Positions 18,460 through 27,282 of a DNA stretch of 64,000 bases are shown piece after piece. The notes beneath the pieces are model-generated. The model made no database searches, was not told the origin of the DNA, and was given only the letters and a program-made list of their open reading frames with translations. The DNA lies in NCBI GenBank assembly GCA_024742405.1, contig JANSYP010000004.1:1-64000 (forward strand). The letters are read 5' to 3'. Position 1 is the stretch's first letter. The number at the start of each line of letters is the position of its first letter. The position numbers were made by a program, and so were the translations under genes. The stretch is from Paracoccaceae bacterium. GTDB lineage: Bacteria; Pseudomonadota; Alphaproteobacteria; Rhodobacterales; Rhodobacteraceae.

Positions 18460-19269
18460 TCAGTCGGTTTCGCGCCAGAGCGCGTGGAAATGATGGGTTG
18501 GCCCATGGCCCCGGCCGACATCCAGTCGTTCGGCATGGGCAACGGCGCCGGAGAGGTAGGCTTTGGCCGCGCGCAGGGCGGAAAGAGTGTCCTGGCCCTT
18601 GCCAAGCTCCGCGGCCAGCGCGGCCGACAGTGTGCAACCGGTGCCATGGGTGTTGGGCGTGTCGGTGCGCGGTGCTTCCAGCCACACCGACTCATGCGGG
18701 CCTGCCAGCAGATCCGGGCTGTCGGTGCCGCCCAGATGCCCCCCTTTGAGCACGACCCAATCCGGGCCGAGCGCGTGCAGGGCCCCGGCTTGCGCGGACA
18801 TCGCCGCGCGATCAGTTGCCGGCGCAGTGCCAAGCAGGGCTGCCGCCTCAGGCAGGTTCGGCGTCAGATGCGTCGCCAGCGGCACCAGGTCCGATTTCAG
18901 CGCCTCGACCGCGGCAGGGTCTAGCAGCGACGCCCCGCCCTTGGCCACCATGACAGGGTCGAGCACGATGGGGATGCCGCGATGGGGCGTCAGCGCGCCT
19001 GCGACCGCCAGCGCGATCTCTGCGGTTGCGATCATCCCGATCTTGACCGCATCGACGCGCACATCGGCAAAAACATCCGCGATCTGCTGGGCCACGAATT
19101 CCGGCGGGACCATGTGCACGCCGCTGACCCCGGTGGTGTTCTGTGCCGTGAGCGCGGTGAGCGCGGCCATGCCATAGGTTCCGCGGGCCGAGAACGCCTT
19201 GAGGTCCGCCTGAATGCCGGCCCCGCCCGAGGGATCGGACCCGGCAATGGAGAGGATATTGGCGGTCAT
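18460..19269 (-). CDS. thiD: Hydroxymethylpyrimidine / phosphomethylpyrimidine kinase ThiD
   Basis: A 269-residue ribokinase-fold enzyme that phosphorylates HMP twice to HMP-PP. Visible motifs: ILSIAGSDPSGGAGIQADLK at the start, LTAQNTTGVSGVH, LDPVMVAKGGASLL, LTPNLPEAAALLG and the anion hole DTPNTHGTGCTLSAAL. The start at 19267-19269 overlaps the thiE stop by 4 nt; the 31 extra residues of the longer frame have no similarity. It supplies HMP-PP to ThiE. Confidence 0.97.
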   Translation of the reverse strand: MTANILSIAGSDPSGGAGIQADLKAFSARGTYGMAALTALTAQNTTGVSGVHMVPPEFVAQQIADVFADVRVDAVKIGMIATAEIALAVAGALTPHRGIPIVLDPVMVAKGGASLLDPAAVEALKSDLVPLATHLTPNLPEAAALLGTAPATDRAAMSAQAGALHALGPDWVVLKGGHLGGTDSPDLLAGPHESVWLEAPRTDTPNTHGTGCTLSAALAAELGKGQDTLSALRAAKAYLSGAVAHAERLDVGRGHGPTHHFHALWRETD

Positions 19270-19904
19270 AGCGCCGCCTCCGCCCACGCCAGCGCCACGG
19301 CGCGTGCGGCTGCCTCCGGGTCCGGCTGCCCACAGATGGCCGACACAACGGCCATCCCGCACGCCCCGGCGGCGCGCACCTCGCGTGCATGTTCGGCCTT
19401 GACCCCTCCGATGGCCACAGCCGGAACCGGCGCGGCGGCGATCACCTTGGCAAGGCCGTCGAACCCGATGGGTGTCTTGTGATCCCGCTTCGTCGGCGTG
19501 GCAAAGACCGGCCCCATACCGACATGGTCCACGACGCTCGGATCGACCGCGCGCGCCGCATCGACGCTTTCCACCGACAGGCCCAACGCCATGTCCGGAC
19601 CGACAAGGGCGCGAACGACGGCGGGCGCCATGTCCTCTTGCCCGACATGGACGCCATCAGCGCCGATGGCGCGCGCGGCCTCCGCATCGTCATTGACGAT
19701 GAGCACGGCGCCGGTTCCCGCAAGCGCGGCCGTGAGCGCCTGGCCGAGCGCCACGCGCTCCGCCGTGCTGGCGGTCTTGTGGCGCAGCTGCACTGCCGTA
19801 GCGCCGCCTGCGACCGCGGCCTGCGCGGTTTCCACCATGCCGGCCGCGGCGCAAAGATCCGGGTCGAGGATGAGATAGACTGAAAGATCGAGCGCGCGCG
19901 TCAT
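19266..19904 (-). CDS. thiE: Thiamine phosphate synthase ThiE
   Basis: A 212-residue TIM-barrel enzyme that joins HMP-PP and thiazole phosphate into thiamine monophosphate. Motifs: VQLRHKTAS, LIVNDDAEAARAIGADGVHV, GQEDM, GMGPVFATPTKRDHK and AVAIGGVKAEHA. Several residues differ from the E. coli consensus (for example RHKTAS for R-x-K), within family range. Overlaps thiM upstream and thiD downstream by 4 nt each. Confidence 0.94.
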   Translation of the reverse strand: MTRALDLSVYLILDPDLCAAAGMVETAQAAVAGGATAVQLRHKTASTAERVALGQALTAALAGTGAVLIVNDDAEAARAIGADGVHVGQEDMAPAVVRALVGPDMALGLSVESVDAARAVDPSVVDHVGMGPVFATPTKRDHKTPIGFDGLAKVIAAAPVPAVAIGGVKAEHAREVRAAGACGMAVVSAICGQPDPEAAARAVALAWAEAAL

Positions 19905-20698
19905 GCGGCTTGCACCCGGTGCTCGCCGATAGTGCCGGGCTCCTGCGCCGCAAGCGCATCCAGGAACCGCCAGGCGAAGCTGCCCGGGCCCTCCGCCGGA
20001 CCGGCGGCGCTCTCGCCCGCGGCGGCGAACATCGCCAGCGCCGCGACCGTAGCATCGAACGGGTCTTCAACCACCGCAGCGAACGCGCCAACGAGACAGG
20101 TGAGCGAACAGCCCAGCGCCGTGACGCGCGGCATCAGGTCCGAGCCACCGGTGATCCGCACCGCACGGGCCCCGTCGGTCACGAAATCGACCTCTCCGGT
20201 GACCGCAATGACGGCGCCGGTGTCTTGTGCAAGAGAGCGCGCGGCGGCTTCTGCGGCTGCGACCGGGTCGCCGGCATCGACGCCGCGTCCGCCGCTCGCC
20301 TCGCCGGCCAACCCGAGGATTTCAGAGGCGTTGCCGCGCACGATTGTGGGGCGCAGCGCCATAAGGTCTCGGGCAACTCCGGCCCGATACGGGGTGGCAA
20401 AATGGGCGACTGGGTCCAGAACCCAGGGCCGGCCGGCGCCTTGCGCTCCGGTGATGGCCTTTTGCATCCCGTCGACCCACTCGGGCGAGAGCGTTCCGAT
20501 ATTGATCGTCAGCGCGCCGGCGATGGCGGCGAACGCGCCAGCCTCTTCGGCGGCATGGACCATGGCAGGCGATGCGCCCGCGGCCAGCAGCGTATTGGCG
20601 GCGACATTCATCGCGACGAAGTTGGTGATGCACTGCACCAGGGGCGGGTTGCTGCGCAACAGGGTCAGGGCGGTGGCAGGTGTTGTTTGGCTCGTCAT
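19901..20698 (-). CDS. thiM: Hydroxyethylthiazole kinase ThiM
   Basis: A 265-residue ribokinase-fold salvage kinase that phosphorylates hydroxyethylthiazole, the thiazole half of thiamine. Recognised by PLVQCITNFVAMNVAANTLL, the AGASPAMVHAAEEA segment, INIGTLS, WVLDPVAHFATPYR, TIVRGNASEIL and the GCSLTCLVGAF anion hole, where the usual GTGC is ALGC. First gene of the operon; the ATG at 20696-20698 lies 54 nt after the TPP riboswitch. The longer frame from 20710 adds only four residues. Confidence 0.95.
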   Translation of the reverse strand: MTSQTTPATALTLLRSNPPLVQCITNFVAMNVAANTLLAAGASPAMVHAAEEAGAFAAIAGALTINIGTLSPEWVDGMQKAITGAQGAGRPWVLDPVAHFATPYRAGVARDLMALRPTIVRGNASEILGLAGEASGGRGVDAGDPVAAAEAAARSLAQDTGAVIAVTGEVDFVTDGARAVRITGGSDLMPRVTALGCSLTCLVGAFAAVVEDPFDATVAALAMFAAAGESAAGPAEGPGSFAWRFLDALAAQEPGTIGEHRVQAA

Positions 20699-20751
20699 TG
20701 CACTCCCCAAGCGGGACGGGAGCGCACGACGCCTTTAGCGGGGCATGTGCA

Positions 20752-20828
20752 AGACTCCCTCCGCCGGCATGATCCGGTTCAGGTTCCAAGGGTAAAATCT
20801 CAGCCCGTCACCGGGCACCCCTGTCTCG
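20752..20828 (-). promoter_or_regulatory. TPP riboswitch (THI element)
   Basis: Read on the minus strand, the sequence carries the invariant core of the TPP aptamer in order: GGGGTGCCC, GGGCTGAGA, ACCCTTGGAACCTGA, then CCGGATCATGCCGGCGGAGGGA. It sits in the leader of the thi operon, so thiamine pyrophosphate should shut down the seven downstream genes. The 54-nt spacer to thiM and the lack of a clear T-tract hairpin suggest control of translation initiation, as in other Gram-negative thi operons. Confidence 0.97.
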
Positions 20829-20834
20829 AGCGAA

Positions 20835-20864
20835 AGGATAATCACACCCCGCCGCCGGTGTCAC
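20835..20864 (-). promoter_or_regulatory. Candidate promoter of the thi operon
   Basis: On the minus strand GTGACA (20859-20864) and TATCCT (20835-20840) are separated by 18 nt and lie immediately upstream of the TPP aptamer. Position and spacing fit a housekeeping promoter; the match is moderate. Confidence 0.45.
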
Positions 20865-20884
20865 GGGAGAAACCGCCTGACATG

Positions 20885-21595
20885 TCAGTCTCGGCAGAGC
20901 GCGGCCAGACGCTCCGGATCACGCACCCGCAGCTTGCGATAACTGAGCTCCACCAGCCCTTCTTCGGCAAAGCGGCGCAGGATACGCTGCAGCGTCGGCA
21001 GCGAGACGGCGACGAGACTGGCCAGATGATCCTGCGACAGATGCAGCCAGCCGCCGTCATTGGCTGCGAGTTCACTGTAATGTAGAAGCCGCAAACCAAG
21101 GCGCCGCTCGGACTGGCGGACCGACAGGTTGGACAGCAGCCGCAGGGCAAGCGCGGTATTCTGGTGCGTCAGATCGTAGAAATCCCGCAATAGAGCGGGG
21201 TGTTCCTCTATCATGCGGCGCAGGAACGGCTGCGGCAGAAACAGCGTCTCTGTGGGGGTCGTGGCGGTGATCGACACCAGGCGCGGCTGTTCGGAAAAGA
21301 GCGCCAGATCCCCGATCCAGAAGCCCGGATCCGCCCTGTGCACCAGGGTTTCGACGCCGTCGTCGCCGGGCACGGTGATCTCGAAACTGCCCGAGATCAG
21401 ACCGTGAAGCCCGTCGGCGGGATCACCGACGCGGTAGACCGGTGCTCCCTTGTCGAACAAGCGACGCTGCGCCCCCGCCATCAAAATCTGCTGAACCGCG
21501 GGCGCACGGCGTGCGAACCATCCGTCGAGCCCCAGAACCTGGCTTGGCGCTACGTCAAAGCTGTCATCAGCAGAATAAGCCTTGCTTTGCCTCAT
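20885..21595 (-). CDS. Crp/Fnr family transcriptional regulator
   Basis: A 236-residue regulator with an N-terminal cyclic-nucleotide-type sensor domain (RLFDKGAPVYRVGDPADGLH, LISGSFEITVPGDDG, GFWIGDLALFSEQPR) and a C-terminal winged-helix domain (LHLSQDHLASLVAVSLPTLQRILRRFAEEGLVEL). There is no FNR-type cysteine cluster, so it is not an iron-sulfur oxygen sensor; its ligand is unknown. The ATG at 21593-21595 is preferred to the TTG at 21613. It is divergent from the arylsulfatase gene across 150 nt, so that gene is a plausible target. thiM lies downstream but has its own riboswitch leader. Confidence 0.88.
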   Translation of the reverse strand: MRQSKAYSADDSFDVAPSQVLGLDGWFARRAPAVQQILMAGAQRRLFDKGAPVYRVGDPADGLHGLISGSFEITVPGDDGVETLVHRADPGFWIGDLALFSEQPRLVSITATTPTETLFLPQPFLRRMIEEHPALLRDFYDLTHQNTALALRLLSNLSVRQSERRLGLRLLHYSELAANDGGWLHLSQDHLASLVAVSLPTLQRILRRFAEEGLVELSYRKLRVRDPERLAALCRD

Positions 21596-21745
21596 ATGAC
21601 GGAGTCTCCACAATTACGGCGCGGTAAGCAGCCCTTGCAACGACAAGACCGGAAAAAAACTGCGGCCCACTGCGCTGTCAAAAAGGACAGACCAGTTCAG
21701 AGTAACTTAGCCGGCATCCAACGGGAAGCGAGGAGACACCCGACC

Positions 21746-23332
21746 ATGCGATATCCCCAACCACACAAAGCCCTCCGCAGGGTGGCGGCCGCAACCATCG
21801 GCATGGCGCTCGTCGCCACCGTTGCGGTCGCGCAGGAAGAAAAGCCCAATATTCTCGTCATCTGGGGCGATGATATCGGCCAGTCCAACATTTCCGCCTA
21901 CACGATGGGGCTGATGGGCTACCGTACACCCAATATCGACCGCATCGCCGAAGAGGGCATGATTTTCACCGACTATTACGGTGAGCAATCCTGCACCGCG
22001 GGCCGGTCGTCCTTCATCACCGGCCAAAGCGTGTTCCGCACCGGCCTGTCCAAGGTGGGCATGCCCGGAGCGACCGAAGGCATGCAGGTCGAAGATCCGA
22101 CCATCGCCGGGCTGCTCAAGGCCGAAGGCTATGCCACCGGCCAGTTTGGCAAGAATCACCTCGGCGATCGCGACGAGATGCTGCCCACCAATCACGGCTT
22201 CGACGAGTTTTTCGGCAATCTCTACCACCTGAATGCCGAAGAAGAGCCCGAGAACGAGGATTATCCCCAGAGCCCCGAGTTTCTGGAGCGCTTCGGTCCG
22301 CGCGGCGTGATCAAGTCCTCTGCCAACGAGGACGGCACGCAGACCATCGAAGACACCGGGCCGCTCACCAAGAAGCGCATGGAAACCGTGGATGACGAAA
22401 CCGTCGCCGCGGCGCTGGACTTCATCCGGACCACAACCGCCGAAGGCACGCCCTGGTTCGTCTGGTGGAGCGGGACGCGGATGCACTTCCGCACCCATGT
22501 GAAGCCGGAACTCGACGGCATCTCGGGGCAGGACGAATACGCCGACGGCATGGTCGAACATGACATGCATATCGGCCAGTTCCTGGAATTGCTGGATGAG
22601 CTCGGCATCGCCGACAACACTCTGGTGTTCTACTCCACCGACAACGGCCCGCATATGAACACCTGGCCGGATGCTGCGATGACGCCGTTCCGCGGTGAAA
22701 AGAACACCAACTGGGAAGGCGGCTGGCGCGTTCCGGCCATGGTGCGCTGGCCCGGCCGGATCGAAGAGGGGCGTGTGTCCAACGAGATCATGCACCATAT
22801 GGACTGGCTGCCGACCTTCGTCGCCATGGCGGGCAATCCGGACGTGAAAGAGGAGCTTCTCGAAGGCGTCTCTGTGGCCGAGGTGGGCGGCGGACGCGAC
22901 TACCGCGTGCATCTCGATGGCTACAACACTCTGCCTTACCTGCTCGGCGAGGAAGAGGTCACGCCGCGCAACGAGATCTTCTATTTCTCCGACGATGGCG
23001 ACCTGACCGCGCTGCGGTGGAACGACTGGAAGGCGATCTTTCTGGAGCATCGCTACCCCCAGACCCTCCGCGCCTGGGCGGAGCCCTGGACCCAGCTGCG
23101 CATTCCGCTGCTCTTCAACCTGCGCCGCGACCCCTACGAGCGCTCTCAGATCACGTCGAACAGCTACTATGACTGGTACATCGACCGCGCCTTCGTGCTG
23201 CTGCCCGCCGCAGACTATGTCGGGCAGTTCCTGGCGACCTTCGAGGAGTATCCCCCGCGTCAGAAGCCGGGTAGCTTCACCATCGGCGACGCGGCCGACA
23301 TGATCGTGCAAGGCGCCGCCGGCGCCCGCTGA
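21746..23332 (+). CDS. Secreted arylsulfatase (type I sulfatase)
   Basis: A 528-residue sulfatase with a signal peptide ending AVAQ (about residue 29). The core motif is CTAGRSSFITG; Cys83 is the residue to be converted to formylglycine, matching C-x-A-x-R. Metal and substrate motifs also fit: ILVIWGDDIG near the mature start, GKNHLGD and STDNGPHMNTWPD. It releases sulfate from sulfate esters or sulfated glycans in the periplasm. The ATG at 21746 follows GAGGAG; the upstream frame is a shadow of the regulator. No formylglycine-generating enzyme is seen in this window. Confidence 0.95.
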   Translation: MRYPQPHKALRRVAAATIGMALVATVAVAQEEKPNILVIWGDDIGQSNISAYTMGLMGYRTPNIDRIAEEGMIFTDYYGEQSCTAGRSSFITGQSVFRTGLSKVGMPGATEGMQVEDPTIAGLLKAEGYATGQFGKNHLGDRDEMLPTNHGFDEFFGNLYHLNAEEEPENEDYPQSPEFLERFGPRGVIKSSANEDGTQTIEDTGPLTKKRMETVDDETVAAALDFIRTTTAEGTPWFVWWSGTRMHFRTHVKPELDGISGQDEYADGMVEHDMHIGQFLELLDELGIADNTLVFYSTDNGPHMNTWPDAAMTPFRGEKNTNWEGGWRVPAMVRWPGRIEEGRVSNEIMHHMDWLPTFVAMAGNPDVKEELLEGVSVAEVGGGRDYRVHLDGYNTLPYLLGEEEVTPRNEIFYFSDDGDLTALRWNDWKAIFLEHRYPQTLRAWAEPWTQLRIPLLFNLRRDPYERSQITSNSYYDWYIDRAFVLLPAADYVGQFLATFEEYPPRQKPGSFTIGDAADMIVQGAAGAR

Positions 23333-23338
23333 CCAGGA

Positions 23339-23368
23339 TGCGGGGCGCGCGCGTACACGCGCCCCGCA
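23339..23368 (+). other. Strong 11-bp hairpin after the sulfatase gene
   Basis: TGCGGGGCGCG and CGCGCCCCGCA form a perfect 11-bp stem around an 8-nt loop, 6 nt after the sulfatase stop. There is no adjacent T tract, so it is either a poor terminator or a 3'-end stabiliser that lowers HAD expression relative to the sulfatase. Confidence 0.6.
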
Positions 23369-23431
23369 CACCACGCCATCGGGCCATAGCCCGAGGCGGA
23401 TCCTTTTTTCCTCGCTCAGATCGGAGATCCG

Positions 23432-24403
23432 ATGAGACGCGTCCTCGCTCTTTCCGCTTGCGTGGCCCTGCTGGCCCTGCCCGCGATGGCCGACCCGCTG
23501 CCTTCCTGGAACGATACCGACAGCAAGGCGCGCATCATCGCGTTCGTCGATGCCGTGACCGATCCTACGGGGGATGACTTCGTTCCCACCGCCGATAGGA
23601 TCGCGGTCTTTGACAATGACGGCACGCTCTGGGCCGAGCAGCCGGTTTATTTCCAACTGCTTTACGCGATCGACCGGTTGGGCGACGCGGATCCTTCGAC
23701 ACTCACCACACCGGCGCTCCAGGCCGCTGCTGCCGGCGATATGTCCGGCGTCATGGCGGAAGGTGAAGAGGGTATTCTGGAAGTCATCCACGCCACACAT
23801 TCCGGCATGACGGTGGACGCGTTCCAGGCAGACGTCGCCGCATGGGCGGAAACCGCGACCAATCCGGCCACCGGCATGGCCTATACGGATATGACCTACC
23901 AGCCCATGGTCGAGTTGCTGCGCTATCTGCGCGACGAGGGTTTCGTTACCTACATCGTGTCGGGCGGCGGGGTCCATTTCATCCGCGCCCTGGCCGAGGA
24001 CGCCTACGGCATCCCGCCACGCCAGGTCATCGGCTCACTGCTGGCATCGGAATACCAAGTGACCGAGGACGGCCCGCAGATCGTCAAACTGCCCGAGGTC
24101 GCCTTCATCGACGACAAGGAAGGCAAGCCCGTCGCCATCGACCGGATCATCGGTGCGCGGCCGATCCTGGCCGGGGGCAACTCCGACGGTGACTTCGCCA
24201 TGCTCGAATGGACGACGGCGGGCGACGGCCCGCGAATGGGTCTGCTGGTACATCACACCGATGGCGACCGGGCATTCGCCTATGATCGCGACAGCCATAT
24301 CGGACGGCTGGAGCGCGGGCTCGACGAGGGACCCGAGCGCGGCTGGGTGATCGTGGACATGGCGCAGGACTGGTCGCGGATTTGGACCGGCACCCCGGAG
24401 TGA
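23432..24403 (+). CDS. Secreted HAD-family phosphatase-like hydrolase
   Basis: A 323-residue protein with a signal peptide (MRRVLALSACVALLALPAMA) and the HAD nucleophile motif FDNDGTLW, motif II in YIVSGGG, a Lys in the KLPE to KEGKPV region and motif IV AGGNSDGDFAML. It probably dephosphorylates a substrate in the periplasm. It follows the arylsulfatase after 99 nt on the same strand, a pairing I recall in other Roseobacter-type genomes, so the two may act on the same sulfated/phosphorylated organic matter. Substrate unknown. Confidence 0.85.
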   Translation: MRRVLALSACVALLALPAMADPLPSWNDTDSKARIIAFVDAVTDPTGDDFVPTADRIAVFDNDGTLWAEQPVYFQLLYAIDRLGDADPSTLTTPALQAAAAGDMSGVMAEGEEGILEVIHATHSGMTVDAFQADVAAWAETATNPATGMAYTDMTYQPMVELLRYLRDEGFVTYIVSGGGVHFIRALAEDAYGIPPRQVIGSLLASEYQVTEDGPQIVKLPEVAFIDDKEGKPVAIDRIIGARPILAGGNSDGDFAMLEWTTAGDGPRMGLLVHHTDGDRAFAYDRDSHIGRLERGLDEGPERGWVIVDMAQDWSRIWTGTPE

Positions 24404-24419
24404 GTGGGCCCGACGCGGC

Positions 24420-24701
24420 CTACAGCGCGTCGAGCTTGCCCGCCAGTTTCACGTCGAGATCTGACAGACCATCCGCATCGTGGGTGGTCAGACTCACCTC
24501 CACGGTCTTGTAGACGTTCGACCATTCGGGGTGGTGGTTCATCTTTTCCGCAATCAGCGCGGCGCGGGTCATCCAGCCGAACGCCTCGATAAAATCCGCG
24601 AAGACGAAGCTTTTGGTGATCGCATCGCGCCCGTCCACTAGCGCCCAGCCGTTGGCCAGAAGCGGATCCAGTTTGGTGCGGTCGGTGAGTTTTTCGGCCA
24701 T
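24420..24701 (-). CDS. Pterin-4a-carbinolamine dehydratase
   Basis: A 93-residue PCD/DCoH-family protein with the conserved core [18 protein letters not shown] and [12 protein letters not shown]. It dehydrates 4a-hydroxytetrahydropterin; in bacteria without phenylalanine hydroxylase it has been linked to molybdopterin or other pterin chemistry. No phhA is present here. The ATG at 24699-24701 gives the normal family length. It lies 2 nt after the end of the FemAB-like gene on the same strand and likely shares its transcript. Confidence 0.92.
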   Translation of the reverse strand: MAEKLTDRTKLDPLLANGWALVDGRDAITKSFVFADFIEAFGWMTRAALIAEKMNHHPEWSNVYKTVEVSLTTHDADGLSDLDVKLAGKLDAL

Positions 24702-24703
24702 GG

Positions 24704-25897
24704 TCAGTCCTGTTGATCTGCGGTTGCGTCGGTTTTTCGGAACGGGCCGTAACTGGTCAGCACCTCGATTTCTTCGTCGATAGCAGCCCTCTCGGCCTCG
24801 AGATACTCCGCAATGGCACGGGCAAACCCCGCATCGGCGACCCAATGCAGCGAGTGGGTCGTCACTGGCAGATACCCGCGCGCGAGCTTGTGGGCGCCCT
24901 GGGCGCCGGCCTCGACCGTGGCAAGCCCGTTTTCGATGGCGAAAGCGATGGCCTGATAATAGCAGACCTCGAAATGCAGGCAGGCATGGTCCTCCACGGC
25001 GCCCCAGTAGCGACCGTAGAGCGCGTCGCGGCCGATGAAATTCAGAGCGCCGGCGATCGGGCGGCCATTGCGCAGTGCCAGGACCAGCAGCATGTCGTCG
25101 CGCAAGGTCTCGTGGGCCCGCTCAAAGAACCGACGCGTGAGGTAGGGCGTGCCCCATTTCCGCGCCCCGGTATCCTGGTAGAACACCCAAAATTCGTCCC
25201 AGTAGCGCGCCTCGATCGCGTCGCCGGTCAGCGCCACGATCTCCCCGCCGAAGGCCTGCGCGGTGGCACGTTCCTTGCGGATGTTCTTGCGCTTGCGGGA
25301 GGACAGCGAGGCGAGGAAGGCGTCGAAATCGGCGTACCCGGCGTTTTGCCAATGGAACTGCTGACTGGTCCGGCGCATCAGGCCCATTTCGGCGCCCGCC
25401 GCAGCCTCTGCCTCGGTGCAAAAGGTGACATGGACCGACGACACACTGTTCTGTTCGGCGAGCTGCAAGGCGCCCTGAGTCAGCGCCGCCTGCCCGATCG
25501 TCTCATAGCCCGGCCGGGTCAGGAACCGGCGCCCGGTGGCGGGGGTGAAAGGCACGGCAATCTGCAGCTTGGGATAATAGCGCCCGCCGGCACGCTCATA
25601 GGCATGGGCCCAGTTGTGATCGAAGATATACTCGCCCTGGCTGTGGCTCTTTGCATAGAGCGGTGCTGCAGCGATCAACTCATCACCCAGCCGGGCGAGC
25701 AGATAACGTGGCTGCCAGCCGCTGCCCGCACCGACCGAGCCGCTTTGTTCCAGCGCGCTCAGGAAGCGGTGCGTGGTAAAGGGGTCGAACGGGCGTCCGC
25801 CATCGGCCACTTCCGGGCAGGCGCAGGCGTCCCAGTCTTCCGCACCAACCTCGGACAGGCTTGTGGCGGCAGTGATCTCGACCGAGCTGTCCTTCAT
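24704..25897 (-). CDS. FemAB-like / GNAT-fold acyltransferase (DUF482 type)
   Basis: A 397-residue protein of the peptidogalycan biosynthesis/FemAB-like acyltransferase family. Typical segments are [42 protein letters not shown], the basic [14 protein letters not shown] helix, [43 protein letters not shown] and [19 protein letters not shown]. The family is thought to transfer an aminoacyl or acyl group, but no substrate is proved. The ATG at 25895-25897 has GGAGCG upstream; a TTG at 25963 would overlap the GDPD stop. Confidence 0.88.
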   Translation of the reverse strand: MKDSSVEITAATSLSEVGAEDWDACACPEVADGGRPFDPFTTHRFLSALEQSGSVGAGSGWQPRYLLARLGDELIAAAPLYAKSHSQGEYIFDHNWAHAYERAGGRYYPKLQIAVPFTPATGRRFLTRPGYETIGQAALTQGALQLAEQNSVSSVHVTFCTEAEAAAGAEMGLMRRTSQQFHWQNAGYADFDAFLASLSSRKRKNIRKERATAQAFGGEIVALTGDAIEARYWDEFWVFYQDTGARKWGTPYLTRRFFERAHETLRDDMLLVLALRNGRPIAGALNFIGRDALYGRYWGAVEDHACLHFEVCYYQAIAFAIENGLATVEAGAQGAHKLARGYLPVTTHSLHWVADAGFARAIAEYLEAERAAIDEEIEVLTSYGPFRKTDATADQQD

Positions 25898-25959
25898 AGG
25901 TGGGTCGCTCCGGGGGGCAGGGAGTAGTAGACTGTCAGGTGGCGCGGGTCGCAGGCCGG

Positions 25960-26739
25960 TCAAGGGCCCGACCGCAATGCGGGGCGGTAGCCTTCGAACG
26001 TGATCGCATCGGCAAATCTGCGCGCCGCCGCTTCTTCGGCCAGGCTGCGGATCGTCCAGCAGAGCACCGCGCGCCCGGCGCGGCGCTGCGCGGCCACGAC
26101 CGGAGTATCCAGATCGTGATGTCCATGGCTAATGAACGCGGCGCCGACCGAGCCCGCATCGGCAATGCTGGCCAAACGACGGGCCGTCGCGTGGGGAAGA
26201 TCCGGCCATGCGCATTGATCAAAGGAACAGGTCGTCAATCCCCGCGGCAGATCGGGCGCACGCGCCGCCACCGCCGCAACGATCGCCGGGTTGAACGACA
26301 TCACGGCCGCCGGCCCGGCGTAGGTCCGCAAAAGACGCGCGACTTCGGGCTCCATCGTCAGCGGCGCGGCGCCCAGCACGTCGCTTTGATCCTTGAGCTC
26401 GATGAGCAGGGGCACCTGCCCTGCGACCTGCGCCAGCAGCGCGTCCAGCGTCGGAATTCCCTCGCCCGTCCCGCCACGCAGCGACAGTGCTCCGAGTTCC
26501 ACAGGGCTCAACTCCGCGACCGCGCCGGACGCATCGGTCATCCGGTCAAGCGTGGCGTCGTGGAACACCATGGGCGTCCCGTCCGCGGCGGGTTGCAGGT
26601 CGATCTCGATCCCGTAACCCGCAGTGACGGCAGCCGACACGGCAGCGAGAGAGTTTTCCGGTGCATCACGCCCATGCAGGCCACGATGTGCGAACGGGCG
26701 GTTCAGGAACCCCGGAGGAAGCGGCGGTGTGGCTGTCAC
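25960..26739 (-). CDS. Glycerophosphodiester phosphodiesterase
   Basis: A 259-residue GDPD TIM-barrel enzyme, cytoplasmic (no signal peptide), that releases glycerol-3-phosphate from phospholipid head-group diesters. Catalytic features: AHRGLHGRDAPENS, EIDLQPAADGTPMVFHD and LLIELKDQS. The GTG start at 26737-26739 overlaps the ridA stop by 4 nt (GTGA), indicating coupling. Length and motif spacing are normal for cytoplasmic UgpQ-like proteins. Confidence 0.94.
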   Translation of the reverse strand: MTATPPLPPGFLNRPFAHRGLHGRDAPENSLAAVSAAVTAGYGIEIDLQPAADGTPMVFHDATLDRMTDASGAVAELSPVELGALSLRGGTGEGIPTLDALLAQVAGQVPLLIELKDQSDVLGAAPLTMEPEVARLLRTYAGPAAVMSFNPAIVAAVAARAPDLPRGLTTCSFDQCAWPDLPHATARRLASIADAGSVGAAFISHGHHDLDTPVVAAQRRAGRAVLCWTIRSLAEEAAARRFADAITFEGYRPALRSGP

Positions 26740-27200
26740 CGGATCTGAAAGAGCCCTTCGATCTCGACCGCCACGCCAAAGGGCAGCGCCGAAACCCCAA
26801 CGGCAGAACGTGCATGGCGGCCCGCTTCGCCCAACGCCTCGACCAGGAAGTCCGACGCGCCGTTGATGACCTTGGGCTGTTCGCCGAACGTGGGCGCCGA
26901 GTTGACGAACCCGGTGATCTTCACCACCCGGTCAAGCCGGTCGATGTCGCCGCCGCAGGCCGCGCGCACCTGCCCCAGAAGGTTGAGCGCACAGGCGCGC
27001 GCCGCGGCCACGCCGTCCTCGATGCTCAGACCCGCCCCCATCTGCCCGGTGATCAGCGCGCCGGGTACGCCGGGCAACTGCCCCGAGACATGCAGAATGT
27101 CGCCGATCTGCACGAAAGGGACGTAGTTCGCGGCCGGGGCTGCGGCCTCGGGCAAGGTGATGCCAGCCGCGGCGAGCCGCTCGGACAGGAGGGGTGTCAT
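26736..27200 (-). CDS. RidA family protein (YjgF/YER057c/UK114)
   Basis: A 154-residue member of the RidA-like family, in the longer subfamily beginning LSERLAAAGITLPEA. It has YVPFVQIGDILHVSGQLP, the motif GRHARSAVGVSALPFGVAVEIE and the catalytic-site Arg (in ARSAVGV) and Glu. Members hydrolyse reactive enamine/imine intermediates from PLP enzymes, though this subfamily is less studied. The ATG at 27198-27200 is preferred to the TTG two codons upstream. First gene of a ridA-GDPD-FemAB-PCD run on the minus strand. Confidence 0.9.
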   Translation of the reverse strand: MTPLLSERLAAAGITLPEAAAPAANYVPFVQIGDILHVSGQLPGVPGALITGQMGAGLSIEDGVAAARACALNLLGQVRAACGGDIDRLDRVVKITGFVNSAPTFGEQPKVINGASDFLVEALGEAGRHARSAVGVSALPFGVAVEIEGLFQIR

Positions 27201-27282
27201 GGGCAATGCTCCGTCATTGTCGCCGGCGCACCGGACATAATTGCTGTATTCCCAGGCCGCGCCGGACGCCCCGGGGCGGGGT

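Noticed and set aside
21707-23977. Minus-strand open frame of 756 codons
   Set aside because: It is antisense to the arylsulfatase and HAD genes, both of which have full catalytic motifs.
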